DNA of 64,000 bases from Candidatus Rokuibacteriota bacterium (GTDB lineage Bacteria; Methylomirabilota; Methylomirabilia; Rokubacteriales; CSP1-6): positions 1-64,000 of the forward strand of contig QHSU01000078.1 in NCBI GenBank assembly GCA_003220535.1. Reading direction: 5' to 3'. A program made the translations under genes and the position numbers. The notes below the pieces were generated by a model. That model ran no database searches. It had not been told where the DNA came from and was given only the letters and a program-made list of their open reading frames with translations. The first letter of the stretch is position 1; the number at the start of each line of letters is the position of its first letter. This document shows positions 54,494-63,192 of the stretch, piece by piece.

Positions 54494-55059
54494 GACCAGC
54501 GTTCTTCGCCCGGCACGATCGCGCGGTAGTCGGCCTTCCGGAAGAATCGGTAGAAGTAATCGACGGCCGACACCACCGTGAGGCCGAGCGCCGCCCACAG
54601 CACGGTGATGGCGGCGACATGGAACCCCGGCGGATCGAACCCCTTCTCGACGATCAGCATGGTGATCGCGACGTACTGGCTCACCGTCTTCCATTTCGCG
54701 AGCCGCGAGGCCGGCACGATGACGCCGACCGAGGCCGCGACGGCCCGCAGGCCGGTCACCGCCAGCTCGCGCCCGACGATCACCACCACGATCCACGCCT
54801 CGATCTTGTCGATGGCCAGCAGCGACACCAGCGCGGCCGCCACCAGCAGCTTGTCGGCGACCGGATCGAGCAGCGTGCCGAGCGTGGTGACCTGGTTGCG
54901 CCGGCGCGCCAGCATCCCGTCCGCCCAGTCGGTGATGGCGGCAAGGATGAAGATCGCCACGGCGATCAGCGCGTGGACCCGGGACGACGAGATGAGGAAC
55001 ACGATGAGCAGGGGCACCGCGACGATCCGGGTCAGGGTGAGGCCGATCGGCAAGTTCAC
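54490..55059 (-). CDS. pgsA: Phosphatidylglycerophosphate synthase-type CDP-alcohol transferase
   Basis: A 189-residue membrane enzyme with the CDP-alcohol phosphotransferase motif DWADGMLARRR followed by TTLGTLLDPVADKLL (DG-x2-AR-x8-G-x3-D-x3-D). It makes phosphatidylglycerophosphate from CDP-diacylglycerol and glycerol-3-phosphate. GTG 55059 has GGAG 7 nt upstream; an earlier ATG in frame would add a sequence that does not fit the family. Confidence 0.92.
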   Translation of the reverse strand: MNLPIGLTLTRIVAVPLLIVFLISSSRVHALIAVAIFILAAITDWADGMLARRRNQVTTLGTLLDPVADKLLVAAALVSLLAIDKIEAWIVVVIVGRELAVTGLRAVAASVGVIVPASRLAKWKTVSQYVAITMLIVEKGFDPPGFHVAAITVLWAALGLTVVSAVDYFYRFFRKADYRAIVPGEERWS

Positions 55060-55096
55060 GCTGGAGCTCCGTCGCCGGCACGAATGAGCGGTGTCA

Positions 55097-55846
55097 TTAT
55101 CGATGGTCGCCCACGATCTTGTCAACGTGCGGCACGTAGCGGGGCACGAGCGTCGTCGTGTCGAGCCGCAGGCACGCGTCCACGTCGGCGGACCGCCCGG
55201 CGGCGATCAATCGGCGCGCCCACGGCGCGTCGTGCTTGAGACGACCCACGTCCCCGCCGTAGCGGCGGCCCGTGTCGAGGGCGTCGCGGGCGGCCTCGGT
55301 GAGGACGGCCGTGGGAACCGCCGCAAGGATGCGGTCGACGGCGAGGCCGCCACACGCCCAGTCCTCGAGGGACCGGGTGCCGCGTGAGCCCGCGCACAGA
55401 ATAGTGACGTCGCGGCCCGCGCCGGCCGCCCACGCCGCCGCCGCGGTGACGTTGACGAGCGCCGCCACGCCGATGGCCTCGGCCGCCCGCGCGGCGAGGA
55501 GCGCCCGGGTCCCGTTGCTCGTGGTGAAGAACACCGTCTTGCCCCGGACCCGCGCGGTCTGGAACTCGAGGGGTGAGTTGCCGAGATCGAATCCGGGAAT
55601 CGGCTCGCCGCGCCGCTCACCGGCCATCAGCGCGCCGTGGTTCCGTCGCGCCCCACCCGTCCCTCCCTCCCCGGCCCGTCGCCGCGCGTCGAGGGGATCG
55701 GTGACGGGGACGATCGCGTCACAGCCGTTCGCGAGCGCCGTGATGATTGTCGTCGACGCGCGGAGGACATCGATCACCAACGCGGTCACGCCGCCGAGGT
55801 CGGCCAGGACAACCGCATCGGCAGTCGGGGCCACGTCGATCCGCAC
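55097..55846 (-). CDS. ComB-like 2-phosphosulfolactate phosphatase
   Basis: A 249-residue protein of the ComB family: VTALVIDVLRASTTIITALA near the start (DxxRASTT), TTSNGTRALLAA in the middle and SLEDWACGGLAVDRIL plus a C-terminal LDTTTLVPRYV. ComB removes phosphate from 2-phosphosulfolactate in coenzyme M and related sulfonate metabolism; many bacteria have homologues of unclear role. Here it sits between argG and pgsA, 3 nt after argG, with no other com gene. Confidence 0.85.
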   Translation of the reverse strand: MRIDVAPTADAVVLADLGGVTALVIDVLRASTTIITALANGCDAIVPVTDPLDARRRAGEGGTGGARRNHGALMAGERRGEPIPGFDLGNSPLEFQTARVRGKTVFFTTSNGTRALLAARAAEAIGVAALVNVTAAAAWAAGAGRDVTILCAGSRGTRSLEDWACGGLAVDRILAAVPTAVLTEAARDALDTGRRYGGDVGRLKHDAPWARRLIAAGRSADVDACLRLDTTTLVPRYVPHVDKIVGDHR

Positions 55847-55849
55847 GGG

Positions 55850-57058
55850 TCAGGATCTGCGGTCGCGGAGCGCGCGAATCTTGAGGCGGAGCGCGTTCAG
55901 GTTGATGAATCCCTCGGCGTCGCGCTGCCGGTAGACCGTGTCGGCCTCGAAGGTGGCGAAGTCCGTCCGGTAGAGGGATCGGGGCGACCGCCGACCGGTG
56001 ACCAGGACGTTGCCCTTGTAGAGCTTGAGTCGCACGTCGCCGGTGACGTCGCCCGCACAGTCGTCCATGAAGGATTGCAGCTTCTGCCGCTCGGGCGCGA
56101 ACCAGAAGCCGTAGTAGATCATCTCCGCGTAGCGCGGCACGAGCGCGTCGCGCAGGTGGAGCACCTCGCGGTCGAGCGTGAGCGATTCGAGCGCCCGCCG
56201 CGCCACGTGCAGGATCGTGCCGCCGGGCGTCTCGTAGACCCCCCGCGACTTCATGCCGACGAACCGGTTCTCGACGAGGTCGACGCGGCCGATGCCATGC
56301 TCGCCGCCGAGCCGGTTGAGCCGGGTCAGCAGCGCCACCGGACCGAGTCGCTCGCCGTCGAGGGCCACCGGATCGCCCCGCTCGAACGCGATCTCGAGCG
56401 CCAGGGGAACGTCCGGGGCCGCCTCCGGATCGTTGGTGAGTTGGAACATCTTGGCGGGAGGCTCGGCCCACGGGTCCTCGAGGATGCCGCCCTCGTAGGA
56501 GATGTGGAAGAGGTTCCGGTCGGTGCTGTAGGGGCGCTCCACCGTGACCGGCACCGGGATATCGTGCCGCCTCGCGAAGTCGATCAGCGACGTGCGGGAG
56601 TCGAGCTCCCATTCCCGCCACGGCGCGATCACCCGGAGGGCGGGGGCGAGCGCCGCGTAGGTCAGCTCGAAACGGACCTGGTCGTTGCCTTTTCCGGTGG
56701 CGCCGTGCGCGACGGCGTCGGCGCCCTCCTTCGCCGCGACCTCGACCTGGGCACGGGCGATGAGCGGCCGCGCGATCGAAGTCCCCAGGAGATAGGCGCC
56801 CTCGTAGACCGCGTTGGCGCGCAGCATCGGGAAGATGAAGTCACGGACGAACTCCTCGCGCAGGTCCATGATGTGGACGGCGGCGGCGCCGGTCCGCATC
56901 GCCTTGTCCCGCACGGTGACGAGCTCCTCTCCCTGCCCCAGGTCCGCGCAGAACGCCACGACCTCGCAGCGGTAGCGCTCGATCAGCCACCGGAGGATGA
57001 CGGACGTGTCGAGCCCCCCCGAGTAGGCCAGGACGACCCGCTTGGGATCAGGCGTCAT
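55850..57058 (-). CDS. argG: Argininosuccinate synthase
   Basis: A 402-residue ArgG. VVLAYSGGLDTSVILRWL is the N-type ATP-binding PP-loop; VAHGATGKGNDQVRFEL and the aspartate/citrulline segments follow. It joins citrulline and aspartate, the step before ArgH (not in the window). ATG 57058 overlaps argF by 11 nt, so the gene is coupled to the arg operon. Confidence 0.97.
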   Translation of the reverse strand: MTPDPKRVVLAYSGGLDTSVILRWLIERYRCEVVAFCADLGQGEELVTVRDKAMRTGAAAVHIMDLREEFVRDFIFPMLRANAVYEGAYLLGTSIARPLIARAQVEVAAKEGADAVAHGATGKGNDQVRFELTYAALAPALRVIAPWREWELDSRTSLIDFARRHDIPVPVTVERPYSTDRNLFHISYEGGILEDPWAEPPAKMFQLTNDPEAAPDVPLALEIAFERGDPVALDGERLGPVALLTRLNRLGGEHGIGRVDLVENRFVGMKSRGVYETPGGTILHVARRALESLTLDREVLHLRDALVPRYAEMIYYGFWFAPERQKLQSFMDDCAGDVTGDVRLKLYKGNVLVTGRRSPRSLYRTDFATFEADTVYRQRDAEGFINLNALRLKIRALRDRRS

Positions 57059-57971
57059 CGAGCGAGCCGCCCAGGAGGCGCAGCATGACGGCCTTCTGCG
57101 CGTGGAGGCGGTTCTCCGCCTGCTGCAGCACGATGCTCCGCTTGCCGTCGAGCACGGTGTCGGTGATCTCCTCGCCGCGATGGGCCGGCAGGCAGTGCAT
57201 CACGAGCACCGAGGGCTTGGCGAAGCCCACCAGCGTCTCGTTGATCTGGTAGCGGCTGAAGGCCTCGAGCCGCTGCTCGTGCTCGCCCTCCTGCCCCATG
57301 CTCGTCCAGACGTCCGTGTAGAGCACGTCGGCGCCCGTCGCGGCCGCGCGCGCGTCCTCGGTGACCTCGAGCCGGCCGCCGAGGCGACGGGCGGTCGCCT
57401 GCACCCCTGCATTGGGCTCGTATCCGGGCGGACAGGCGACGACGATCGAGGCTCCGAGCAGCGCGCCGAGAATCATCACGGAGTGGCAGACATTGTTGCC
57501 GTCGCCGACCCACGCCAGACGCATCGTGTTGAAGTCGACGCCGCGCTCCCACAGCGTGAAGAAGTCGGCCAGCGCCTGGCACGGGTGCTCGAGGTCCGAG
57601 AGCCCGTTGATGACCGGAACCGTCGCGTGGCGCGCGAGAGCCGTGATCGTGGCGTGGGAGTAGACCCGCGCCATGATGCCGTCGACCCACAGGGACAGAT
57701 TGCGCGCGACATCGGGCACCGATTCGCGCGTGCCGAGCCCGATCTCGCGGCCCACGAGGTGGACGGCGCGACCGCCGAGCTGGATGATGCCGACCTCGAA
57801 GGTCACGCGGGTCCGGAGCGAGGGCTTCTCGAAGATGAGCGCGAACGTCTTGCCGGCGAGGGGCGCGCCGAGCTGCCCCGTCTTGCGCCGCTGCTTGAGA
57901 TCGGCGGCGAGGGTGAAGAGCCCGAGGGCGGCGTCGCGCGTCAGGTCGGCGGCGGAAAGGAAATGCCGCAT
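57048..57971 (-). CDS. argF: Ornithine carbamoyltransferase
   Basis: A 307-residue OTCase: carbamoyl-phosphate motif FEKPSLRTRVTFEVG (SxRT), ornithine-site motif LSDLEHPCQALADFFT (HPxQ), VWTSMGQEGE and MHCLPAHRGEEIT. It makes citrulline from ornithine and carbamoyl phosphate. It is 2 nt downstream of argD and overlaps argG. Confidence 0.97.
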   Translation of the reverse strand: MRHFLSAADLTRDAALGLFTLAADLKQRRKTGQLGAPLAGKTFALIFEKPSLRTRVTFEVGIIQLGGRAVHLVGREIGLGTRESVPDVARNLSLWVDGIMARVYSHATITALARHATVPVINGLSDLEHPCQALADFFTLWERGVDFNTMRLAWVGDGNNVCHSVMILGALLGASIVVACPPGYEPNAGVQATARRLGGRLEVTEDARAAATGADVLYTDVWTSMGQEGEHEQRLEAFSRYQINETLVGFAKPSVLVMHCLPAHRGEEITDTVLDGKRSIVLQQAENRLHAQKAVMLRLLGGSLDDA

Positions 57972-57973
57972 CG

Positions 57974-59167
<1,194 letters not shown>

Positions 59168-59178
59168 CGCCGTCGACC

Positions 59179-60048
59179 TCACAGGACGATTTCCGTTCCG
59201 ATACCTTCGCGCGTGAAGAGCTCGAGGAGGATCGCGTGCGGCTGGCTGCCGTCGATGATGTGCGCCTTGGCGGTGCCTCCCTGCAGGGCCCGGAGCGCCG
59301 ATTCGACCTTGGGCAGCATCCCGCCGTCGATCACACCGTCCTGGACGAGCCGCTCGGCATCCTTGCGGGTGAGCGTGCTCACCAGTCGGCGCTCGACGTC
59401 GAGGATGCCCTGGACGTCGGTCAGGTGGATCAGCTTCTCGGCGCCGAGCGCGGCGGCGATGTCGCCGGCGACGAGGTCCGCGTTGATGTTGTAGGTCTCG
59501 CCGCCACTCCCCACCCCGACCGGCGCGATGACCGGGATGAACCCGTCGTCCGTGAGGAGCCGGATCGCCTCGGTGTTCACCGCCTCGACTTCGCCGACCA
59601 GGCCGATGTCCACCTCATCGCCGTTCGGGAGCCGGTGTGGCCGGCGGCGCGCCTGGAGGAGGCTGGCGTCCTTGCCCGAGAGGCCGATCGCTCGGCCACC
59701 GTGATGGTTGATGCGGCCGACGATGTCCTTGTTGATCTTGCCGACGAGCACCATCTCGACGATCTCGACCGTTTCTTCGTCGGTCACCCGCATGCCGCCG
59801 ACGAAGCGGGGCTCCTTGCCGAGGCGCTTCATCAGCGCCCCGATCTGCGGCCCACCGCCGTGGACGATCACCGGATTGATGCCGACCAGACGCAGGAGGA
59901 TCACGTCCAGGGCGAATGGCTCCTTGAGGTCCGCCCGTTCCATCGCCGCACCGCCGTACTTGATGACAATCGTCTTGCCGCGGAACTCCCGGATGTACGG
60001 CAAGGTCTCGAGCAGGATCTCGGCGCGCCGGGGGTCGCGCGAAGCCAT
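59179..60048 (-). CDS. argB: Acetylglutamate kinase
   Basis: A 289-residue amino-acid kinase: VIKYGGAAMERADLK, PVIVHGGGPQIGALMKRLG and TYNINADLVAGDIAAALGAE. It phosphorylates N-acetylglutamate, the commonly feedback-regulated step. ATG 60048 overlaps the stop of a preceding micro-ORF (TGATG). The first four codons (MASR) belong to the 44-bp tandem repeat that fills the gap to hslU. It is the first arg gene of the operon. Confidence 0.96.
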   Translation of the reverse strand: MASRDPRRAEILLETLPYIREFRGKTIVIKYGGAAMERADLKEPFALDVILLRLVGINPVIVHGGGPQIGALMKRLGKEPRFVGGMRVTDEETVEIVEMVLVGKINKDIVGRINHHGGRAIGLSGKDASLLQARRRPHRLPNGDEVDIGLVGEVEAVNTEAIRLLTDDGFIPVIAPVGVGSGGETYNINADLVAGDIAAALGAEKLIHLTDVQGILDVERRLVSTLTRKDAERLVQDGVIDGGMLPKVESALRALQGGTAKAHIIDGSQPHAILLELFTREGIGTEIVL

Positions 60049-60092
60049 CACTGGCGCGCCTCGCCCTTCGGGCTGCGGCTGCGCGAAGCCAT
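60048..60092 (-). CDS. Micro-ORF 4 before argB (MASRSRSPKGEARQ)
   Basis: A 14-codon ORF with three Arg codons; its TGA overlaps the argB ATG (TGATG) and its ATG overlaps the TGA of micro-ORF 3. It could be a leader peptide or a re-initiation relay. Expression is unproven. Confidence 0.35.
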   Translation of the reverse strand: MASRSRSPKGEARQ

Positions 60093-60136
60093 CACTGGCG
60101 CGCCTCGCCCTTCGGGCTGCGGCTGCGCGAAGCCAT
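60092..60136 (-). CDS. Micro-ORF 3 before argB (MASRSRSPKGEARQ)
   Basis: Identical to micro-ORF 4 and linked by TGATG at both ends. Confidence 0.35.
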   Translation of the reverse strand: MASRSRSPKGEARQ

Positions 60137-60180
60137 CACTGGCGCGCCTCGCCCTTCGGGCTGCGGCTGCGCGAAGCCAT
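60136..60180 (-). CDS. Micro-ORF 2 before argB (MASRSRSPKGEARQ)
   Basis: Identical to micro-ORF 4 and linked by TGATG at both ends. Confidence 0.35.
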   Translation of the reverse strand: MASRSRSPKGEARQ

Positions 60181-60221
60181 CACCGGCGCGCCTCGCCTTC
60201 GGCTGCGGCTCGCCCTGCCAT
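60180..60221 (-). CDS. Micro-ORF 1 before argB (MAGRAAAEGEARR)
   Basis: A 13-codon diverged unit, three bases shorter than the others, so the ATG-to-TGA frame is kept. Its ATG overlaps the hslU stop (TGATG) and its TGA overlaps the next ATG. It has three Arg codons (CGA, CGC, CGG). Confidence 0.35.
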   Translation of the reverse strand: MAGRAAAEGEARR

Positions 60222-61579
60222 CAGAGGATGTACCTCGAGAGATCCTGGTCGCGGGTGATGTCGCTCAGCCTGACGTGAACGTACCCGGCGTCGATGGTCA
60301 GCTCCTTACCCGGCAGATCCGGCGCGTCGAAGGAGATCTGCTCGAGGAGCTTTTCCATGACCGTGTACAGGCGCCGGGCGCCGATGTTCTCGGTGCTCGT
60401 GTTCACTTGCATCGCGATCTCCGCGATCGCCTCCACCGCCTCCGGGACGAACCGGAGGGTCACGTGCTCCGTCTTCAGGAGCTCCACGTACTGCGTGATC
60501 AGAGCGTTTCGAGGTTCGGTAAGAATGCGGACGAAATCGTTGCGCGTCAAGGGGTCGAGCTCGACGCGGATTGGGAAGCGCCCCTGGAGCTCCGGGATCA
60601 GGTCCGACGGCTTGGCCACGTGGAAGGCGCCGGCCGCGATGAACAGGACGTGGTCCGTGCGGACGACCCCGTACTTGGTCGTGACCGAGGAGCCCTCGAC
60701 GATCGGCAGGAGATCGCGCTGCACCCCTTCGCGGCTGACGTCCGGCCCGTGGCCGCCTTCCCGCCCGGCCACCTTGTCGAGCTCGTCGAGGAAAACGATG
60801 CCCGAGTTCTCGGCGCGCCGGATGGCCTGCGTCACGACCTCGTCCATGTCCACGAGCTTCTGCGCCTCCTCCTGGGCCAGGAGTCGCCGTGCCTCGACCA
60901 CGCGGACCTTCCGGTGCTTCGTCCGGGTCGGCATGAGGTTCGAGAGCATGTCCTTGAGGTGGATGCCCATCTCCTCCATCCCCTGACCGGACAGGACCTC
61001 GATCATCGGCATCGCCTGTTGCTGCGTCTCCAGCTCGACGAGCCGGTCGTCCAGCCGCCCGGCCCGGAGCTGCGCGCGGAGCTTGTCCTTGGTCGTCTCC
61101 CGCGACGCGTCCGGCGCGATCTCCTCGAGCGAGCTCGACGAGAAGGGCTCCTGGGCGCGGCGGGGTAGCAGGATCTCGAGTAAACGCTCCTCGGCGAGTT
61201 GCTCCGCCTTCTCCCGCACGCGGGCCGTCATCTCCGCCTTGACCATGTTCACCGACAGCTCCGTCAGATCGCGAATCATGGACTCGACGTCGCGACCGAC
61301 GTAGCCGACCTCGGTGTACTTGGAGGCTTCGACCTTCAGGAACGGCGCCTGCGCCAGCTTCGCCAGTCGCCGGGCCACCTCGGTCTTCCCCACCCCTGTG
61401 GGGCCGATCATGATGATGTTCTTCGGCGCCACCTCGTCCCGCAGCTCGGGCGGGACGTTCTGCCGCCGCCACCGGTTGCGGAGCGCGATAGCGACCGCGC
61501 GCTTGGCCTTCTCCTGGCCGACGATGTAACGATCCAGCTCGGCGACGATCTGCGCGGGCGTCAGGGTCAATTCGGTCAT
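60221..61579 (-). CDS. hslU: ATP-dependent protease ATPase subunit HslU
   Basis: A 452-residue AAA+ unfoldase: YIVGQEKAKRAVAIALRNRW, Walker A GPTGVGKTE (59-67), the pore motif KYTEVGYVGRDVE, Walker B GIVFLDELDKVA and the C-terminal LSRYIL that docks into HslV. With HslV it forms the HslUV protease. An internal domain of about 110 residues is present. It follows hslV by 115 bp, an unusually large gap for this pair. Confidence 0.97.
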   Translation of the reverse strand: MTELTLTPAQIVAELDRYIVGQEKAKRAVAIALRNRWRRQNVPPELRDEVAPKNIIMIGPTGVGKTEVARRLAKLAQAPFLKVEASKYTEVGYVGRDVESMIRDLTELSVNMVKAEMTARVREKAEQLAEERLLEILLPRRAQEPFSSSSLEEIAPDASRETTKDKLRAQLRAGRLDDRLVELETQQQAMPMIEVLSGQGMEEMGIHLKDMLSNLMPTRTKHRKVRVVEARRLLAQEEAQKLVDMDEVVTQAIRRAENSGIVFLDELDKVAGREGGHGPDVSREGVQRDLLPIVEGSSVTTKYGVVRTDHVLFIAAGAFHVAKPSDLIPELQGRFPIRVELDPLTRNDFVRILTEPRNALITQYVELLKTEHVTLRFVPEAVEAIAEIAMQVNTSTENIGARRLYTVMEKLLEQISFDAPDLPGKELTIDAGYVHVRLSDITRDQDLSRYIL

Positions 61580-61694
61580 TGTAGCGGGGTCCTTGAGGCC
61601 GGCGTGGACCGCGGGTGGCCTGATACAGGTGCGACCCGGCTCCGATACGCCCGATCAACCCGATCGATCCGCGGCGAAGCGATGCGTCGCCGTT

Positions 61695-62255
61695 TCACAG
61701 GACTTCGACCGTTACGTGGTCGTTGGTGAAGACACAGATGGACGCCGCGACCCGCATCGCCTCGGTCGCGATGGCTTTCGCGTCCAGGTCGGAATGGGTC
61801 ACCAGCGCGCGCGCTGCCGCCAGCGCGTACGGTCCGCCCGAGCCGATTCCGATCAGGCCGTCGTCGGGCTCGATCACGTCGCCCGTCCCGGAGACGATGA
61901 ATGTATGCTCGCGGTCGGCCACCGCCAGGAGCGCCTCGAGCCGCCGCAGCACGCGGTCGGTGCGCCAGTCCTTGGCGAGCTCGACGGCGGCGCGCGACAG
62001 GTTGCCGCGATGCTCCTCCAGCTTCGCCTCGAATCGGGCGAAGAGGGTGAACGCGTCCGCGGCGGCTCCGGCGAACCCCGCGACCACGCGGTCGCCGTAG
62101 AGCTTTCGAACCTTCCGGGCGCCGGCCTTGACGATGGTGTTTCCGATCGAGACCTGCCCGTCACCGGCGACCGCTACCTGACTGCGGTGACGGACCGCGA
62201 CGACCGTGGTCGAGTGAATCGATTGTGGTCGCGGCGTCTGTGAGGCCGGCTTCAC
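61695..62255 (-). CDS. hslV: ATP-dependent protease peptidase subunit HslV (start uncertain)
   Basis: A proteasome-beta-like peptidase. The catalytic N-terminal Thr pair lies in STTVVAVRHRSQVAVAGDGQ, and NTIVKAGARKVRKLYGDRV and the end VTHSDLDAKAIATEAMRVAA are typical. HslV usually begins within a few residues of Thr1, but here no ATG/GTG/TTG is close: GTG 62255 gives a 15-residue propeptide and ATG 62324 a 38-residue one, while an ATT codon sits right at the expected place (IHSTTVV). GTG 62255 has a weak AGGT site. It probably needs processing or uses a non-standard start. Confidence 0.85.
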   Translation of the reverse strand: MKPASQTPRPQSIHSTTVVAVRHRSQVAVAGDGQVSIGNTIVKAGARKVRKLYGDRVVAGFAGAAADAFTLFARFEAKLEEHRGNLSRAAVELAKDWRTDRVLRRLEALLAVADREHTFIVSGTGDVIEPDDGLIGIGSGGPYALAAARALVTHSDLDAKAIATEAMRVAASICVFTNDHVTVEVL

Positions 62256-62313
62256 CGAGGGCGACCTGAGCAAGCCACGGCGTGGCTCCGCACGCCCGAC
62301 TTTCGCGGTGCGC

Positions 62314-63192
62314 TCATTTGGCATGGGCGCGCGGGTGCGCGGCGTCGTACACGCGCATGAGCTGGTCGGCGCCCACGTGCGTGTAACGCTGCGTTGTCGA
62401 CAACCGGCTGTGGCCGAGGAGCTCCTGGATCACCCGGAGATCGGCACCGGCGTCCAGCAGATGGGTCGCGAACGTGTGACGCAGCGTGTGCGGGCTCACT
62501 CGGCGCGTGATGCTGCACGCCGACGCGCTCCGCCGCACGATCGAGTGGATCGAGCGCACCGTGAGCCTCCCGCCGCGCCGGTTGGCGAAGAGCGGCCCGC
62601 GGGCGGCGCCGCGCCCGGCCAGGTAGGCGCCGAGCGCGCCCGCCGCCCGCCTTCCGTACGGGACGATCCGCTCCTTTCGTCCCTTGCCGAGGACGCGCAC
62701 GGTCTGCTGCGACCGGTCGACGTCGTCGAGGTCGAGACCTGTCAGCTCCGAGACGCGCAGGCCGGTGGCGTAGAGGAGCTCGAGCACGGCGACGTCACGC
62801 GCGCGCGTCGCACCGTCGAGCCGAGCGTCCATCAAGGCCATCGCCTCATCGATCGGCAGGAACGAGACGAGCTTCCTGGGAGGTCGGGGGCCCCGGACCT
62901 CGCGCGCGACGTTTCGCTCGAGCACGCCGCGCCGCACCAGGAACCGGAACCAGCTCCGCAGGGCGGCGAGCTTCCGCGCGATCGTGACCGTGTCGAGCCC
63001 GCGCGCGTGCAGATGGGCGAGGTAGCCGCGCACGAGGCGTGGATCGACGTCGGAGAGCCAGGTGCCGGCGTCACCGGCGCCGGCGTACTGTACGAACTCG
63101 AGCAGGTCGCTCCGGTAGCTTCGAAGCGTGTGCGGCGACGCGTCTTTCTCCAGAGTGAGGTGGCGGAGAAACGCAGCCAGTGGATCCTTCAT
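62314..63192 (-). CDS. xerC: Tyrosine recombinase XerC/XerD-type
   Basis: A 292-residue recombinase: SAM-like N-terminal domain (FLRHLTLEKDASPHTLRSYRSDL) and catalytic domain with Arg in LLYATGLRVSELTGL, Lys in VLGKGRKERIVP, HxxR in SPHTLRHTFATHLL, His in LLGHSRLSTTQRYTHV and the nucleophile Tyr. It resolves chromosome dimers at dif. ATG 63192 overlaps the topA stop (ATGA). The topA-xerC-hslV-hslU order is a common conserved cluster. Confidence 0.94.
   Translation of the reverse strand: MKDPLAAFLRHLTLEKDASPHTLRSYRSDLLEFVQYAGAGDAGTWLSDVDPRLVRGYLAHLHARGLDTVTIARKLAALRSWFRFLVRRGVLERNVAREVRGPRPPRKLVSFLPIDEAMALMDARLDGATRARDVAVLELLYATGLRVSELTGLDLDDVDRSQQTVRVLGKGRKERIVPYGRRAAGALGAYLAGRGAARGPLFANRRGGRLTVRSIHSIVRRSASACSITRRVSPHTLRHTFATHLLDAGADLRVIQELLGHSRLSTTQRYTHVGADQLMRVYDAAHPRAHAK

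Larger units (their letters stand above)
60037..60220 (-). repeat. 44-bp tandem repeat between hslU and argB
   Basis: Units starting at 60037, 60081 and 60125 are 44 bp each; a fourth, slightly shorter (41 bp) and diverged unit ends against hslU. On the minus strand each unit holds GTGATGGCTTCGCGC (an ATG context identical to argB) and the hairpin GCCC-GAA-GGGC. No spacers exist, so it is not a CRISPR array. The units form a chain of micro-ORFs (entries at 60048, 60092, 60136 and 60180). Confidence 0.9.

Noticed and set aside
60037..60220. CRISPR array
   Set aside because: The units are directly adjacent with no spacers and no cas genes are near.
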